Part shown: one piece after another, positions 7,473 through 16,977 of the stretch
Layout: every line of letters begins with the position of its first letter
How positions within the stretch are numbered: the first letter of the stretch is position 1
From: Serratia sp. DD3
GTDB taxonomy: Bacteria; Pseudomonadota; Gammaproteobacteria; Enterobacterales; Enterobacteriaceae
Reading direction: 5' to 3'
Length of the DNA: 64,000 nt
Assembly: GCF_000496755.2 (NCBI RefSeq)
Contig: NZ_AYKS02000015.1
Coordinates: forward strand, 19,051 to 83,050
Notes under the pieces: generated by a model
Told to the model about the DNA's origin: nothing
The model's database searches: none
What the model saw: the letters and a program-made list of their open reading frames with translations, nothing else
Position numbers and translations under genes: made by a program

Positions 7473-8525
7473 TTAGGGCAGGGACTGTTTCGCCAACTGC
7501 TGCAACAGCCTTTCAACAGGCGTTGCCAGCCCGACCGATGGCGGCTGCGCTAAGTTATACCAGAGACCAGCATTCTCATCCATGGCACAAGCGACTTTAT
7601 CGATGTTTAGCCACATGGGCACAATGTCCAGATGAAAGTGGCTGAAAGTGTGGCGAAATGCCGTCAACTGCTGTAGGTGGTTAGTGCTCAGGCCGCGCTG
7701 TTGTAACCAATACGCCAGCTCTTCTTGGGTGCTGAACTGTGGAAAGCAGAATAACCCGCCCCATAAACCTGTGCCTGGTCGCTGTTCCAGCCAGACTTTA
7801 TCGCTTTGTTGCAACAGCAGGAAGTAGCTGGTTTTTTCTGGCAGGGTCTGTTTCGGTTTTTTGCCCGGATAGTTGGCCCAACTGCTGTTGCCGTTGGCGC
7901 TACAACCCAGATTGAGGGGGCAAAGATCACATTTGGGTTTACTGCGGGTGCAAATCATCGCCCCCAGGTCCATCATTGCCTGGTTGTATTGACCAACACC
8001 GTCTGCAGGCGTCAGTTCTTCACTCAGTTGCCAGAGGCGGTTCTCCACGTCTTTCTTACCTGGCCAGCCATCGACTGCGTAACAACGTGCCAGTACCCGT
8101 TTGACGTTGCCGTCAAGGATGGGGTAGTGCTTCCCCATCGATAAAGAGAGGATCGCCCCGGCGGTTGAACGGCCAATACCAGGCAGAGCGACAATTTCTT
8201 CCAGGGTTGTGGGGAACTCGCCGCCGTGTTGTGCCACAATAGTTTGAGCCGCTTTATGCAGGTTTCTGCCGCGTGCGTAGTAACCTAAACCGGTCCAGAG
8301 ATGCAGCACTTCATCCAATGGTGCTTCAGCAAGGGCGCGCAAGTTTGGAAAGCGTGCCATAAATCGCTGAAAATAGGGGATCACTGTGGCAACCTGAGTT
8401 TGTTGCAACATCACCTCAGAGAGCCATACTTGATAAGGTGTTTTATCGAGTTGCCATGGCAGCGTCTTGCGACCATAGCGTTGGTACCACTCAAGCACCA
8501 GGTGCGAAAACTGTTGCGCTTGCAT
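7473..8525 (-). CDS. mutY: Adenine DNA glycosylase MutY
   Basis: MutY removes adenine opposite 8-oxoguanine. The start is set at the ATG giving [14 protein letters not shown], which matches the E. coli N-terminus; an open frame extends 31 codons further up to 8618 without support. The result is 350 aa. Visible features are Glu37 in [10 protein letters not shown], the helix-hairpin-helix [13 protein letters not shown], catalytic Asp in ILDGNVKR, and the Fe-S loop [19 protein letters not shown]-terminal NUDIX-like domain reads the 8-oxoG. It is divergent from trmB across a short shared promoter region. Confidence 0.97.
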   Translation of the reverse strand: MQAQQFSHLVLEWYQRYGRKTLPWQLDKTPYQVWLSEVMLQQTQVATVIPYFQRFMARFPNLRALAEAPLDEVLHLWTGLGYYARGRNLHKAAQTIVAQHGGEFPTTLEEIVALPGIGRSTAGAILSLSMGKHYPILDGNVKRVLARCYAVDGWPGKKDVENRLWQLSEELTPADGVGQYNQAMMDLGAMICTRSKPKCDLCPLNLGCSANGNSSWANYPGKKPKQTLPEKTSYFLLLQQSDKVWLEQRPGTGLWGGLFCFPQFSTQEELAYWLQQRGLSTNHLQQLTAFRHTFSHFHLDIVPMWLNIDKVACAMDENAGLWYNLAQPPSVGLATPVERLLQQLAKQSLP

Positions 8526-8703
8526 CATAAATGGGGGCGTTATCCGGCGGTTAATGATCTTATTGATGGGCGATTGCAGCATAGAGTCAAGGTGCTGTAA
8601 ACCGGAACTTTCAGGCAAGTAGCGTGATGAATGCTTGCTAAACCAAGGTATCTTTGCATAATGCGCGTTTCCCTAATTGGCAGTTCAACAGATAGAAAGC
8701 ACT

Positions 8704-9423
8704 ATGATTAATGACGTCATCTCTCCGGAATTTGATGAGAACGGCCGCGCGATGCGCCGTATTCGCAGTTTTGTCCGCCGCCAAGGGCGTTTGACCAAAG
8801 GTCAGCAGTACGCGTTGGATAACTATTGGCCGGTCATGGGGTTAGAATATCAAGTTGAACCTGTCGATATGGTGACGCTATTTGGCCGAGAAGCCCCGAC
8901 GGTACTGGAGATAGGCTTTGGCATGGGGGCGTCTCTGGTCACGATGGCGACCCAAAACCCGCAGCAGAATTTTCTGGGGATTGAAGTTCACTCTCCGGGT
9001 GTCGGGGCCTGTCTGGCGGATGCCCATGAAGCGCAATTGAGTAATTTGCGGGTAATGTGCCATGATGCGGTAGAAGTCTTGCAAAATATGATTCAAGACG
9101 CTTCACTGGATATGGTGCAGTTGTTTTTTCCCGATCCGTGGCACAAAGCACGGCATAACAAACGTCGCATTGTACAGCCGCCGTTTGTTGAACTGGTGTT
9201 AGGTAAATTAAAAATCGGTGGGGTATTTCATATGGCCACCGACTGGCAACCTTATGCAGAGCATATGCTGGAAGTGATGAATAACACCGCCGGGTACCGT
9301 AATCTGTCTGTCACTCAGGATTATGTGCCTCGGCCAGAATCACGTCCGCTAACAAAATTTGAATTACGAGGCCAGCGCCTGGGACATGGCGTTTGGGATT
9401 TGATGTTTGAGAGGGTTAAATAA
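8704..9423 (+). CDS. trmB: tRNA (guanine-N7)-methyltransferase
   Basis: TrmB makes m7G46 in tRNA with SAM. The start is placed at ATG 8704 ([15 protein letters not shown]), matching E. coli [15 protein letters not shown]; a TTG nine codons earlier is less likely. The protein has 239 aa. The SAM-binding motif is [12 protein letters not shown], and the catalytic/tRNA motif is [15 protein letters not shown]. Its TAA overlaps the ATG of yggL (TAATG), so the two are translationally coupled. Confidence 0.97.
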   Translation: MINDVISPEFDENGRAMRRIRSFVRRQGRLTKGQQYALDNYWPVMGLEYQVEPVDMVTLFGREAPTVLEIGFGMGASLVTMATQNPQQNFLGIEVHSPGVGACLADAHEAQLSNLRVMCHDAVEVLQNMIQDASLDMVQLFFPDPWHKARHNKRRIVQPPFVELVLGKLKIGGVFHMATDWQPYAEHMLEVMNNTAGYRNLSVTQDYVPRPESRPLTKFELRGQRLGHGVWDLMFERVK

Positions 9424-9749
9424 TGGCTAAGAACCGCAGTCGTCGCTTACGTAAAAAAATGCATATTGACGAGTTTCAGGAATTGGGCTTTTCCGTTGCC
9501 TGGTGTTTTGCTGAAGGTACTGCTGTCGAAGATATTGACAGCACATTGGATGCGTTTATTGATGAGGTTATCGAACCTAACGGGTTAGCGTTTGATGGCA
9601 GCGGCTACCTACAGTGGGAAGGCTTGGTCTGTTTGCAGCAGATTGGCCATTGTACCGATGCCCAGCGCGACCTGATCAAAAACTGGTTGGAAGCACGCCA
9701 GTTGAATGAGGTAAGGGTTAGCGCGTTGTTTGACATTTGGTGGGACTAA
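9423..9749 (+). CDS. yggL: YggL (DUF469) ribosome-associated protein
   Basis: This 108-aa protein of the DUF469 family has a basic N-terminus ([19 protein letters not shown]) and an acidic body ending FDIWWD. E. coli YggL is reported to bind ribosomes. Its start overlaps the trmB stop, and yggN follows on the same strand, the E. coli order. Confidence 0.93.
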   Translation: MAKNRSRRLRKKMHIDEFQELGFSVAWCFAEGTAVEDIDSTLDAFIDEVIEPNGLAFDGSGYLQWEGLVCLQQIGHCTDAQRDLIKNWLEARQLNEVRVSALFDIWWD

Positions 9750-9817
9750 CCTTGCCAGATAGACCGCAGAACGGGTAACGGGTATCACAGGAAGCTCTTT
9801 TAAAGAAAATCAGGTTA

Positions 9818-10543
9818 ATGAAAACCATGTTAAAGAAAACCGCAGTAGCTTTACTGTTGCTGTCTGCGTTGCCGGTTTCTGCGCAGTACCAGTGCAATGT
9901 CAGGCCGCAAGATGATGTCATTATCACGCCACATCAGGTGCAAGTGGTGGGAGCAAGTGGGGACCTTAATATTTCCCCTGATGGTGATGTCACGCACAAC
10001 GGTAAGGTGATGAGCCTGAATGATAACCAGCGTCAAAAGGCGTTTAGTTATCAGCAGGCATTGCGCAAAGATTTACCCTTGATCGAACAAGGGGCACAGC
10101 AGCACCTGGAAAAAGCCCGGGTGGCGCTGGATAACGTAATTGTCAAACAGTTGGGTAGCAGCAGTAATGTGCGTAATCGCCTGACCACACTGAATACCCA
10201 GCTTAAGCAGCAGATGAATCGTGTTATTGAGCGTCGCAGTGATGGTTTGGCATTTCACCACAAGGCGATCAATCAGGTTGAACAGGATTCACGCAATATT
10301 GTGCAGCAGAGTTTGGGCGGTGTATTGCAAGATAGCCTGAACGAAATGGGGATCAAGCAGGTAGCTAATGCTGCAGGCAACCCACTGCAGGCGCTCATGG
10401 GTAATTTGGGTGGCTTGCAACAAGCCATTAAAAATGAATGGAGCAGCCAGGAGCAGGGGTTCCAGAACTTTGGCCGCGACGTTTGCAACCGGGTGAGTGC
10501 ATTAGAAAACCAGCGTAAAGGCCTGATTAAAGCGCTGAAGTAA
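9818..10543 (+). CDS. yggN: YggN, exported DUF2884 protein
   Basis: This 241-aa protein has a signal peptide (MLKKTAVALLLLSALPVSA|QY) and belongs to DUF2884. The mature part is rich in Gln and Asn and is helical, with coiled-coil-like stretches such as LTTLNTQLKQQMNRVIERR. The two mature cysteines (CNV near the N-terminus, DVCNRV near the C-terminus) could form a disulfide. The function is unknown in the literature I recall. Either of two ATGs (9818, 9827) could start it; the second gives a more standard leader. Confidence 0.88.
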   Translation: MKTMLKKTAVALLLLSALPVSAQYQCNVRPQDDVIITPHQVQVVGASGDLNISPDGDVTHNGKVMSLNDNQRQKAFSYQQALRKDLPLIEQGAQQHLEKARVALDNVIVKQLGSSSNVRNRLTTLNTQLKQQMNRVIERRSDGLAFHHKAINQVEQDSRNIVQQSLGGVLQDSLNEMGIKQVANAAGNPLQALMGNLGGLQQAIKNEWSSQEQGFQNFGRDVCNRVSALENQRKGLIKALK

Positions 10544-10549
10544 GGTTTG

Positions 10550-10580
10550 ATAGATATGGGGCAGAGGTTGCCCCATCTAT
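10550..10580. terminator. Bidirectional terminator between yggN and hemW
   Basis: A long stem (ATAGAT, bulge, TGGGGCA pairing with TGCCCCATCTAT) lies exactly between the convergent gene ends. It has no long U run but is well placed for both. Confidence 0.65.
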
Positions 10581-11716
10581 TATTCATCGGCTAAAAAGAG
10601 TTCCAGCAGTGAATTAAGGAACAGTTTGCCTTTTTCTGTCACCTGCCAGTATTGCTCAGACTCCAGTAGATAACCGTTGGCCAGTGCCAGTTCCAGTGGG
10701 GCGCGGATCACGCTTTCATCCAGCCCGGTATAGCGGGTAAACTCTGCACGAGGTGCCGCTTCCAACAAACGGAAACGGTTCATAAAAAATTCAAACGGCC
10801 GATCATCGGCTGCAACCTGGTGCGACTTATCGCGATACTTCCCTTGCATATAGCCACGTGGGTGTTTGGTTTTGCTGGTACGCAGTATGCGCCCATCATC
10901 AAAACTCAACTTGCCGTGCGCACCGCAACCAATGCCAAGATAGTCACCAAACCGCCAGTAGTTGAGGTTATGTTGACACTGATAGCCCGGCTTGGCATAG
11001 GCAGAGGTCTCATATTGCTGATAACCCGCGTCACTCAATAACTGATGCCCCTGCTCGAAGATATCCCAGAGTGCGTCATCATCGGGTAGTTTGGGTGGGC
11101 GTGAGCTGAACAGGGTATTGGGCTCAATAGTCAGCTGATACCACGACAGATGGGGGGGATCCAGCGCAATGGCCTGGCGTAGGTCGTCCAGGGCTTCTGC
11201 CAGTGATTGGTCCGGCAAGCCATGCATCAGGTCAAGGTTAAAACTGCGTAACCCAAGCCCTGCTGCCAGGTGTGCGGCGCGTTTAGCCTCATCTGGGCCA
11301 TGTATGCGGCCCAGGCGGGTTAGTTTTTCGCTGCTAAAGCTCTGTACGCCGATGGAGATGCGGTTCACGCCAGCGCGCAGATAGCCACTGAAACGGTCAA
11401 CCTCCACCGTGCCTGGGTTAGCCTCCATGGTGATTTCGGCATTATCAGCAACTTTGACCCGTGCTCGCACACCGTCCAGCAGGGCTTGCATGGCTTCTGC
11501 GCTTAGCAGGCTCGGGGTTCCGCCACCGATAAACAGGCTACTGATTTCACGGCCACTGGTGAGTGGCAAATCAGCCTCCAGGTCAGCCAACAAATGGTCA
11601 ACATACTCCTGGTGCGGTACTTCGCCCTTTAACGCATGGGAATTGAAATCGCAGTATGGGCACTTCTGTACACACCAGGGGATGTGAATATAGAGGCTCA
11701 GTGGTGGCAGTTGCAT
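10580..11716 (-). CDS. hemW: Radical SAM heme chaperone HemW
   Basis: HemW is the heme-delivery paralogue of coproporphyrinogen dehydrogenase. The radical-SAM cluster motif is CVQKCPYCDFNSH, followed by FIGGGTPSLL and the HemN C-terminal domain. I place the start at the ATG giving MQLPPLSLYIHIPW, because that yields 378 aa, the same as E. coli. An upstream in-frame ATG at 11752 would add [12 protein letters not shown], and it arises from a small tandem duplication (VKTMQL encoded twice). With the upstream start the gene would overlap rdgB by 11 bp. It is the last gene of the yggS-to-hemW run. Confidence 0.95.
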   Translation of the reverse strand: MQLPPLSLYIHIPWCVQKCPYCDFNSHALKGEVPHQEYVDHLLADLEADLPLTSGREISSLFIGGGTPSLLSAEAMQALLDGVRARVKVADNAEITMEANPGTVEVDRFSGYLRAGVNRISIGVQSFSSEKLTRLGRIHGPDEAKRAAHLAAGLGLRSFNLDLMHGLPDQSLAEALDDLRQAIALDPPHLSWYQLTIEPNTLFSSRPPKLPDDDALWDIFEQGHQLLSDAGYQQYETSAYAKPGYQCQHNLNYWRFGDYLGIGCGAHGKLSFDDGRILRTSKTKHPRGYMQGKYRDKSHQVAADDRPFEFFMNRFRLLEAAPRAEFTRYTGLDESVIRAPLELALANGYLLESEQYWQVTEKGKLFLNSLLELFLADE

Positions 11717-11741
11717 GGTTTTAACTGACAATTGCATAGTT

Positions 11742-12338
11742 TTAACTGGCATTACGCATGGCTTCCAGCATCAGCTTTAATGCTTTACCACGGTGCGAAA
11801 CGGCGCTTTTTTCATCCCGGGTTAATTCCGCTGCAGTGCTGCCCAATTCTGGTAGGTAGAAGATTGGGTCGTAACCAAAACCGCCCGCCCCGGAGGATTG
11901 AAAAGCGATCTCCCCAGCCCAGCAACCATGGAACACTAATGGGGTGGGATCTTCTGCATGGCGCATATAGACCAGTACGCAGTGGAATTGGGCACCACGT
12001 TTGCCTGGCGGTACGTCTTGCAGCGTGACCAGTAATTTGTCCAGATTCTGCTGATCGCTGGCTTCCAAACCAGCATAGCGGGCAGAATAAATCCCCGGAG
12101 CCCCCCCCAGAGCATCTACCGCCAGACCGGAATCGTCAGCAATGGCTGGCAGGCCAGTAATCTGTGCCGCATGACGAGCTTTCAAGATGGCATTTTCAAT
12201 AAATGTCAGGCCAGTTTCTTCAGCGGAGTCCACGCCAAGCTCGGTTTGTGCTACCACGTCCAGACCAAAATCGGCTAGCAGATCGGCCAGTTCACGTACT
12301 TTGCCCGGGTTGCCAGTGGCAAGAACGACTTTTTGCAT
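11742..12338 (-). CDS. rdgB: XTP/dITP pyrophosphatase
   Basis: RdgB hydrolyses non-canonical purine triphosphates (dITP, XTP) and so keeps deaminated bases out of DNA. The start at 12338 gives [17 protein letters not shown], the family signature N-terminus, and a 198-aa protein; 15 more upstream codons are open but unsupported. Other motifs are [31 protein letters not shown] and the C-terminal SHRGKAL. The E. coli neighbours yggU and hemW are kept. Confidence 0.97.
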   Translation of the reverse strand: MQKVVLATGNPGKVRELADLLADFGLDVVAQTELGVDSAEETGLTFIENAILKARHAAQITGLPAIADDSGLAVDALGGAPGIYSARYAGLEASDQQNLDKLLVTLQDVPPGKRGAQFHCVLVYMRHAEDPTPLVFHGCWAGEIAFQSSGAGGFGYDPIFYLPELGSTAAELTRDEKSAVSHRGKALKLMLEAMRNAS

Positions 12339-12392
12339 AGTGATTACCTTGGAAATTATTTGATGATACCCGTCGTCAATCAAGCGGCCGGG

Positions 12393-12692
12393 TCAAAATT
12401 CGGCCGGATATAGTGCTGCAATCACAGCAGGGATCTGCTGTGGGTTAACAATGCGTAGCTGCTTGTGTCGCCCCAATTCGCCTTTTTCTATCACCACATT
12501 GCTCTTCGCCACCCGGAACTGCTTGGCGATAAACTTGACCAAGTGGGTATTGGCCTGACCGTCTACCGGAGGTGCGGTAATGGCGACTTTTATCTCGTCG
12601 CCATGCAGGCCAATAATCTGGTCACGGCTGGCTTTAGGCTGGATATAAAGCCTGATAGTCAGCGCGCCGGGCATTGGGGTGACTGCACTCAC
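12393..12692 (-). CDS. yggU: YggU (DUF167 family)
   Basis: This 99-aa protein of the UPF0235/DUF167 family has the signature [31 protein letters not shown] and [12 protein letters not shown]. Function is unknown. Its ATG overlaps the yggT stop by 4 bp, indicating coupled translation in the yggS-proC-yggT-yggU-rdgB-hemW run. Confidence 0.95.
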   Translation of the reverse strand: MSAVTPMPGALTIRLYIQPKASRDQIIGLHGDEIKVAITAPPVDGQANTHLVKFIAKQFRVAKSNVVIEKGELGRHKQLRIVNPQQIPAVIAALYPAEF

Positions 12693-13243
12693 AGTAGGAC
12701 CCAGATCTGACCAAACACGTCCGCGCCCAGAGAGTTGAGAAGATAGAGGATCAGGATCACCACCATCGCAGAGAAATCAATCCCACCCATTGCTGGAATC
12801 AACCGACGGATCGGGGCCATCAGCGGTTCGGTAAGCTGATGCATAACATAATCAACCGGGCTGCGCCCTTGGCTGACCCAGCTCATTAATGACCGAATGA
12901 TCACCACCCAGAAAATCAGGTGCCCGGCAGATTTGATCAAGGCGATCAGGCCAAACAGCAAGTTATACAGACTGAGTGACATGCCGCCACTTTGGATCAG
13001 CAACAACAGCGGGTACTTGATGGTCATCAGCAGGAAGGCCAGCAATAAAGATGCGCTGTCTACCGGCCCCATAGAAGGAAGAATACGGCGCAATGGCCCA
13101 ATAATCGGCTGGGTGACCTTTACCACGAACTGTGAGAAGGGGTTATAAAAGTCGGTGCGTGTCAGTTGCATCCAGATGCGCAGCAACAGCACCATCACAT
13201 AAATATCGATAACAGTTTTGACCAGGAAAGTCAGCGTTAGCAT
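12689..13243 (-). CDS. yggT: YggT, integral membrane protein
   Basis: This 184-aa protein consists of two YggT repeats. Each has a membrane helix followed by a conserved amphipathic stretch ([20 protein letters not shown] and [20 protein letters not shown]). The start at 13243 gives [17 protein letters not shown], matching E. coli; the open frame extends to 13303 without support. The family has been linked to osmotic/K+ tolerance and cell envelope functions. It overlaps yggU by 4 bp. Confidence 0.94.
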   Translation of the reverse strand: MLTLTFLVKTVIDIYVMVLLLRIWMQLTRTDFYNPFSQFVVKVTQPIIGPLRRILPSMGPVDSASLLLAFLLMTIKYPLLLLIQSGGMSLSLYNLLFGLIALIKSAGHLIFWVVIIRSLMSWVSQGRSPVDYVMHQLTEPLMAPIRRLIPAMGGIDFSAMVVILILYLLNSLGADVFGQIWVLL

Positions 13244-13324
13244 GTAGGTTACCCTTTTCCTTAACTCTTGGTGATGCCCTTGAGAGTTCAAGTTGCTTAG
13301 CAACCTGAATACTTTCAGGTACAG

Positions 13325-14146
13325 TTAAAATGATTTTTCCATTTCCTGCGCACGGGAAACGGCAGCCTGCATCGCTTTAGCGACGGTCTCTGGCAGGTGG
13401 TGCTCATTGAATACCCGCAATGCTTCGGCGGTGGTGCCACCTTTAGAGGTTACTTGATCTCGTAGGGTTGCTAAAGATATTTCCGGGTGGGCGCTAGCCA
13501 ATGCGGCCGCCCCCACAGCGGCCTGTTGCACCAGGTTACGGGCCGCTTGGCTGCTGAAGCCCATACGTTCAGCCTCTTGCTGCATCGCATCCATAAACAG
13601 GAAGAAGTAGGCCGGGGCACTCCCCGCAGCGGCTATTACGCCATTGATATCGTTCTCGTCATCGACCCAACAGATTTTACCCACTGAACTCATCAGGCTG
13701 CTGGTGTAATCGCGGTCTTGTTGGCTTACCTGAGCCGGTGCATACAGCCCACTGATGCCTTCCCCCACCAGTGCGGGTGTATTGGGCATAATACGCACAA
13801 TATTCAAGGTGGTGCCGAGCATTTGATAGAATCGGCTGACCAGGATACCCGCTGCAATGGATAACACCAGTTTGCCAGAGAAATTAACCTGCTGTTGTAA
13901 CGGTTGACAGACTTGCGCCATCATCTGTGGTTTTACCGCCAGCACCACCACATCGGCGGCTTGTGCGCAGGCGATATTGTCGGCGCTGCTGATCACGCCA
14001 TACTCGGCGGCCAGCGCATCACGCTTGCCCGGTGATGGTGCGCAAACGCTGATGGCGGAAGCCGGATAACCACTGGCAACCAGACCAGCGATAATCGCAC
14101 GTGCCATATTGCCGGCACCAATAAAGGTTATTTTACGGTGTTGCAT
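13325..14146 (-). CDS. proC: Pyrroline-5-carboxylate reductase
   Basis: ProC catalyses the last step of proline synthesis, P5C to proline with NAD(P)H. The start at 14146 gives MQHRKITFIGAGNMARAI, a Rossmann GxGNMA motif near the N-terminus, and a 273-aa protein. Other family marks are VLAVKPQMM, IVRIMPNTPALVGEG and the C-terminal TSKGGTTAEALR. It lies 28 bp after yggS. In E. coli, proC is elsewhere and its product is quite different in sequence; here it is built into the yggS operon, as in many other gammaproteobacteria. Confidence 0.95.
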   Translation of the reverse strand: MQHRKITFIGAGNMARAIIAGLVASGYPASAISVCAPSPGKRDALAAEYGVISSADNIACAQAADVVVLAVKPQMMAQVCQPLQQQVNFSGKLVLSIAAGILVSRFYQMLGTTLNIVRIMPNTPALVGEGISGLYAPAQVSQQDRDYTSSLMSSVGKICWVDDENDINGVIAAAGSAPAYFFLFMDAMQQEAERMGFSSQAARNLVQQAAVGAAALASAHPEISLATLRDQVTSKGGTTAEALRVFNEHHLPETVAKAMQAAVSRAQEMEKSF

Positions 14147-14174
14147 GGACTTCCTCATTGGTTGTATGGATTTG

Positions 14175-14870
14175 TTAGGCCCGAGCGCCAAAAATAGCGG
14201 TACCGATACGTACCAAGGTACTGCCCGCGGCAATGGCGGCGGACATATCGTCAGTCATCCCCATCGACAGCGTGTCCACTTGCGGATAACGCTGTTTAAG
14301 CGCCTGGTAGGCGCTGTTCATCTGGCCAAATACCGCTAACTGGCGCTGATAATCGCTTTCCGGTGCCGGGATCGCCATCAATCCACGCAAGGTGATATTG
14401 GGTAGCGTAGCGATAGCTTCAGCCAAGGGGGCCAGTTCAGTCAAGGCAATGCCTGATTTACTCTGTTCGTCACTGATATTTATCTGGATCAGTACATTAA
14501 GCGCTGGCATACCCGTAGGGCGTTGATCGCTGAGTCGCTCGGCGATTCGCAGGCGATCAAGGGTATGGAACCAGTTAAAGTGCTCGGCAACCAGTCTGCT
14601 TTTATTGGATTGCAACGGGCCGATAAAGTGCCATTCCAAGCCAATTCCGTTGGGTTGCTGAGCAAAATACTGGATCTTCTCCACACCTTCCTGCACGTAA
14701 TTCTCACCGAATGCGCGCTGACCTGCCGCGATGGCTTCTGCGATCGCTTCCACAGGTTTGGTTTTGCTGACTGCAAGCAATACCACCTCTTCTGGCGAGC
14801 GCGCGCAACTTAGCGCTGCGGTAGCAATACGCCCCCTGACATCTTGCAGGTTCTGTTGGATAGTACTCAT
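14175..14870 (-). CDS. yggS: PLP homeostasis protein YggS (PLPBP)
   Basis: This 231-aa protein of the alanine-racemase-N/PROSC family binds pyridoxal phosphate and balances B6 vitamers and amino acid pools. The PLP lysine is Lys36 in LLAVSKTKP. Other conserved stretches are FGENYVQEG, WHFIGPLQSNKS and SMGMTDDM. It heads a minus-strand run and is divergent from the pilT-like gene, 20 bp away. Confidence 0.96.
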   Translation of the reverse strand: MSTIQQNLQDVRGRIATAALSCARSPEEVVLLAVSKTKPVEAIAEAIAAGQRAFGENYVQEGVEKIQYFAQQPNGIGLEWHFIGPLQSNKSRLVAEHFNWFHTLDRLRIAERLSDQRPTGMPALNVLIQINISDEQSKSGIALTELAPLAEAIATLPNITLRGLMAIPAPESDYQRQLAVFGQMNSAYQALKQRYPQVDTLSMGMTDDMSAAIAAGSTLVRIGTAIFGARA

Positions 14871-14890
14871 AGTTAACCCAGGAGATTGAT

Positions 14891-15928
14891 ATGGATATCG
14901 ATAAATTTGTGGCTCTTAGTGTAAAGCATAATGCTTCAGATCTGCACCTTTGTAGCGGTCATCTGCCCATGTTACGTATTGATGGTGAGTTGCAGGCGGT
15001 CGCGGGGGAAGAAATTATCTCGCCGCAGCAGATGGAGGCCGGGTGTAAGCGGTTATTAACGCCAAGTCTGTGGCAGCAATTGCAGCAGGTTGGGCAGCTT
15101 GACTTGGCATTGACCCTGGCGGATGGCGTGCGGTTACGGGCTAATTTCTTTTTACAAAACAGTGGGCTTTCCGTCGCGTTACGCAGGATAGCCAGCCATT
15201 GCCCAAACCTGGCGGAATTGGCCACACCTGAGATTATCCCCGCTTTGTTACAGCGCTCTGATGGTCTGATATTGGTGACTGGCGCCACAGGCAGCGGCAA
15301 ATCCACCACCTTGGCGGCCATGATCGATTTTATTAATCAGCATCAGCACCGCCATATTCTCACTTTGGAAGATCCTATCGAGTTTGTTCATCACAGTCGT
15401 TGTTGCTTAATTCAGCAACGGGAACTGGGGCGTGATACTCACAGCTTCGACGCTGCATTGCGTGCCGCATTACGTGAAGACCCTGATGTGATCCTGCTGG
15501 GGGAGCTGCGTGACACCACCACTATTCGGCTGGCCTTAACGGCAGCGGAAACCGGCCATCTGGTACTGGCGACCCTGCATACGCGTAGTGCAGCACAAGC
15601 GGTAGAGCGGTTGGTGGATGTATTCCCCGCAGAGGAAAAACCCTATGTGCGTGCGCAGTTAGCTAACAGCCTGCAAGCAGTGATTGCACAGAAGCTGTTG
15701 AGCAGGCCTGGTGGTGGGCGAGTGGCTATTTACGAAATTCTTACCGCCACGGCGGCAGTCAGTAGCATGATCCGTGAGGGGAAAACCCATCAGTTGGCCA
15801 GTGTGTTACATAGCGGGGGGCAAGCGGGTATGCAAACCTTTGAACAAGGGTTACAGCAGCGTATTCAAGCGGGGATACTCAGCGGGGGAGGGCCTAAGGA
15901 TGCTGCTCAAACCAGCTTTCCAGAATAA
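14891..15928 (+). CDS. yggR: PilT-like twitching/retraction ATPase
   Basis: This 345-aa hexameric secretion ATPase belongs to the PilT family. The N-terminal PAS-like domain has [13 protein letters not shown]. The ATPase core shows Walker [11 protein letters not shown], Asp box LEDPIEF, Walker [13 protein letters not shown] and His box [12 protein letters not shown]. No pilus assembly genes lie nearby, the usual state of this locus in enterobacteria. It may serve a pilus or competence system encoded elsewhere. Its last 35 bp overlap the convergent yqgF gene. Confidence 0.92.
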   Translation: MDIDKFVALSVKHNASDLHLCSGHLPMLRIDGELQAVAGEEIISPQQMEAGCKRLLTPSLWQQLQQVGQLDLALTLADGVRLRANFFLQNSGLSVALRRIASHCPNLAELATPEIIPALLQRSDGLILVTGATGSGKSTTLAAMIDFINQHQHRHILTLEDPIEFVHHSRCCLIQQRELGRDTHSFDAALRAALREDPDVILLGELRDTTTIRLALTAAETGHLVLATLHTRSAAQAVERLVDVFPAEEKPYVRAQLANSLQAVIAQKLLSRPGGGRVAIYEILTATAAVSSMIREGKTHQLASVLHSGGQAGMQTFEQGLQQRIQAGILSGGGPKDAAQTSFPE

Positions 15929-16313
15929 CCACCGCAGAGGCTGAATCCACACTACCTTTGTCGAGCGCCCGGAAACCACCCCGGTCAAACAGGTGTGAAC
16001 GTGCTTCAACGGTGCTTAAACGTTCATCATGCAGAATTACCTGCACACCAAAGCGACCATGCAGGCGGTTGGCAAATTTACGGGCACGTTCAGTTAACGG
16101 TTGCTCAGTGCCATCCATATTCAGAGGCAAACCGACTACCACTAAATCGGGTTGCCACTCTTGCAATAGACGTTCAACTTTTTGCCATTCCGGTACGCCA
16201 TCCTGTGCCTTGAAGGCAGGTAATGCCCGTGCGGTGCCGGTGATTTCCTGGCCGATAGCCGCACCGATGCTTTTAGTACCGAAATCAAAGGCAATGATAG
16301 TACGGTTGGTCAT
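15894..16313 (-). CDS. yqgF: Holliday-junction-resolvase-like YqgF / rRNA processing nuclease
   Basis: This 139-aa protein has the RNase-H-like fold of YqgF/RuvX, starting [17 protein letters not shown] with the first catalytic Asp, then [13 protein letters not shown] and [11 protein letters not shown]. coli YqgF is essential and is linked to 16S rRNA maturation and Rho-dependent transcription. Its start overlaps the yqgE stop by one base. The 3' end overlaps the convergent yggR. Confidence 0.95.
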   Translation of the reverse strand: MTNRTIIAFDFGTKSIGAAIGQEITGTARALPAFKAQDGVPEWQKVERLLQEWQPDLVVVGLPLNMDGTEQPLTERARKFANRLHGRFGVQVILHDERLSTVEARSHLFDRGGFRALDKGSVDSASAVVILESWFEQHP

Positions 16314-16876
16314 CAGGCATGTCCTGCTTGGTTGGCAATGCTACGAATATCAATCCCTAAGCGGTTTGCAGCTTCGCGCCAGCGGTTAGCGATTGGCGTA
16401 TGGAACAGGATCTCGTTATCGGCCTCGGTGGTTAGCCAGGCATTAGCCAGCACTTCTTGCTCTAACTGGCCCTTGTCCCAGCCAGCATAGCCGAGTGCAA
16501 CCAGTACCTCTGCCGGTTGGTTCGGGGTACCGAGCGTTTCCAGTACATCTTTCGAGGTGGTGATCATGGTCGTAGGCGAGATCAGGATGCTGGAATCAAA
16601 GCCTTCATGTGGCGTATGCAGAATAAAACCGCGATCATCGGCCAATGGCCCGCCAGAGAATACTGGCTTCTTCAGCTTAATTGATGGGTCGCGCGGTGAA
16701 GGCTGGATGTTAAGTTTTTCCAACACCGTTTCAACGGTGAAATGCTCCATCGGTTTATTGATAACCAACCCCATGGCTCCTTCATCGTTATGTTCGCAAA
16801 CGTATATCACTGCATGCTTAAAGCGCGGATCTTCCATGGCAGGCATGGCGATCAGGAAATGGTGCTGTAAATTCAT
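16313..16876 (-). CDS. yqgE: YqgE (AlgH/UPF0301 family)
   Basis: This 187-aa protein of the DUF179 family starts [19 protein letters not shown]. It has the signatures [35 protein letters not shown] and [14 protein letters not shown]. The biochemical role is unknown. It is overlapped by yqgF downstream and follows gshB on the same strand, the E. coli order. Confidence 0.95.
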   Translation of the reverse strand: MNLQHHFLIAMPAMEDPRFKHAVIYVCEHNDEGAMGLVINKPMEHFTVETVLEKLNIQPSPRDPSIKLKKPVFSGGPLADDRGFILHTPHEGFDSSILISPTTMITTSKDVLETLGTPNQPAEVLVALGYAGWDKGQLEQEVLANAWLTTEADNEILFHTPIANRWREAANRLGIDIRSIANQAGHA

Positions 16877-16946
16877 ATGGTTATATAAGTCAGTGGTTTT
16901 TAATTAGGGATAGTCAATATACTCTAAATAATTCGAGTTGTTATAG

Positions 16947-16971
16947 CATCCCCTTTCAGAGAAAGGGGATG
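16947..16971. terminator. Hairpin after gshB
   Basis: CATCCCCTTTC AGA GAAAGGGGATG is a perfect 11-bp stem with a 3-nt loop just beyond the gshB stop. There is no U tract on the gshB strand, so it may partly attenuate read-through into yqgE. Confidence 0.5.
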
Positions 16972-16977
16972 GGGTAG

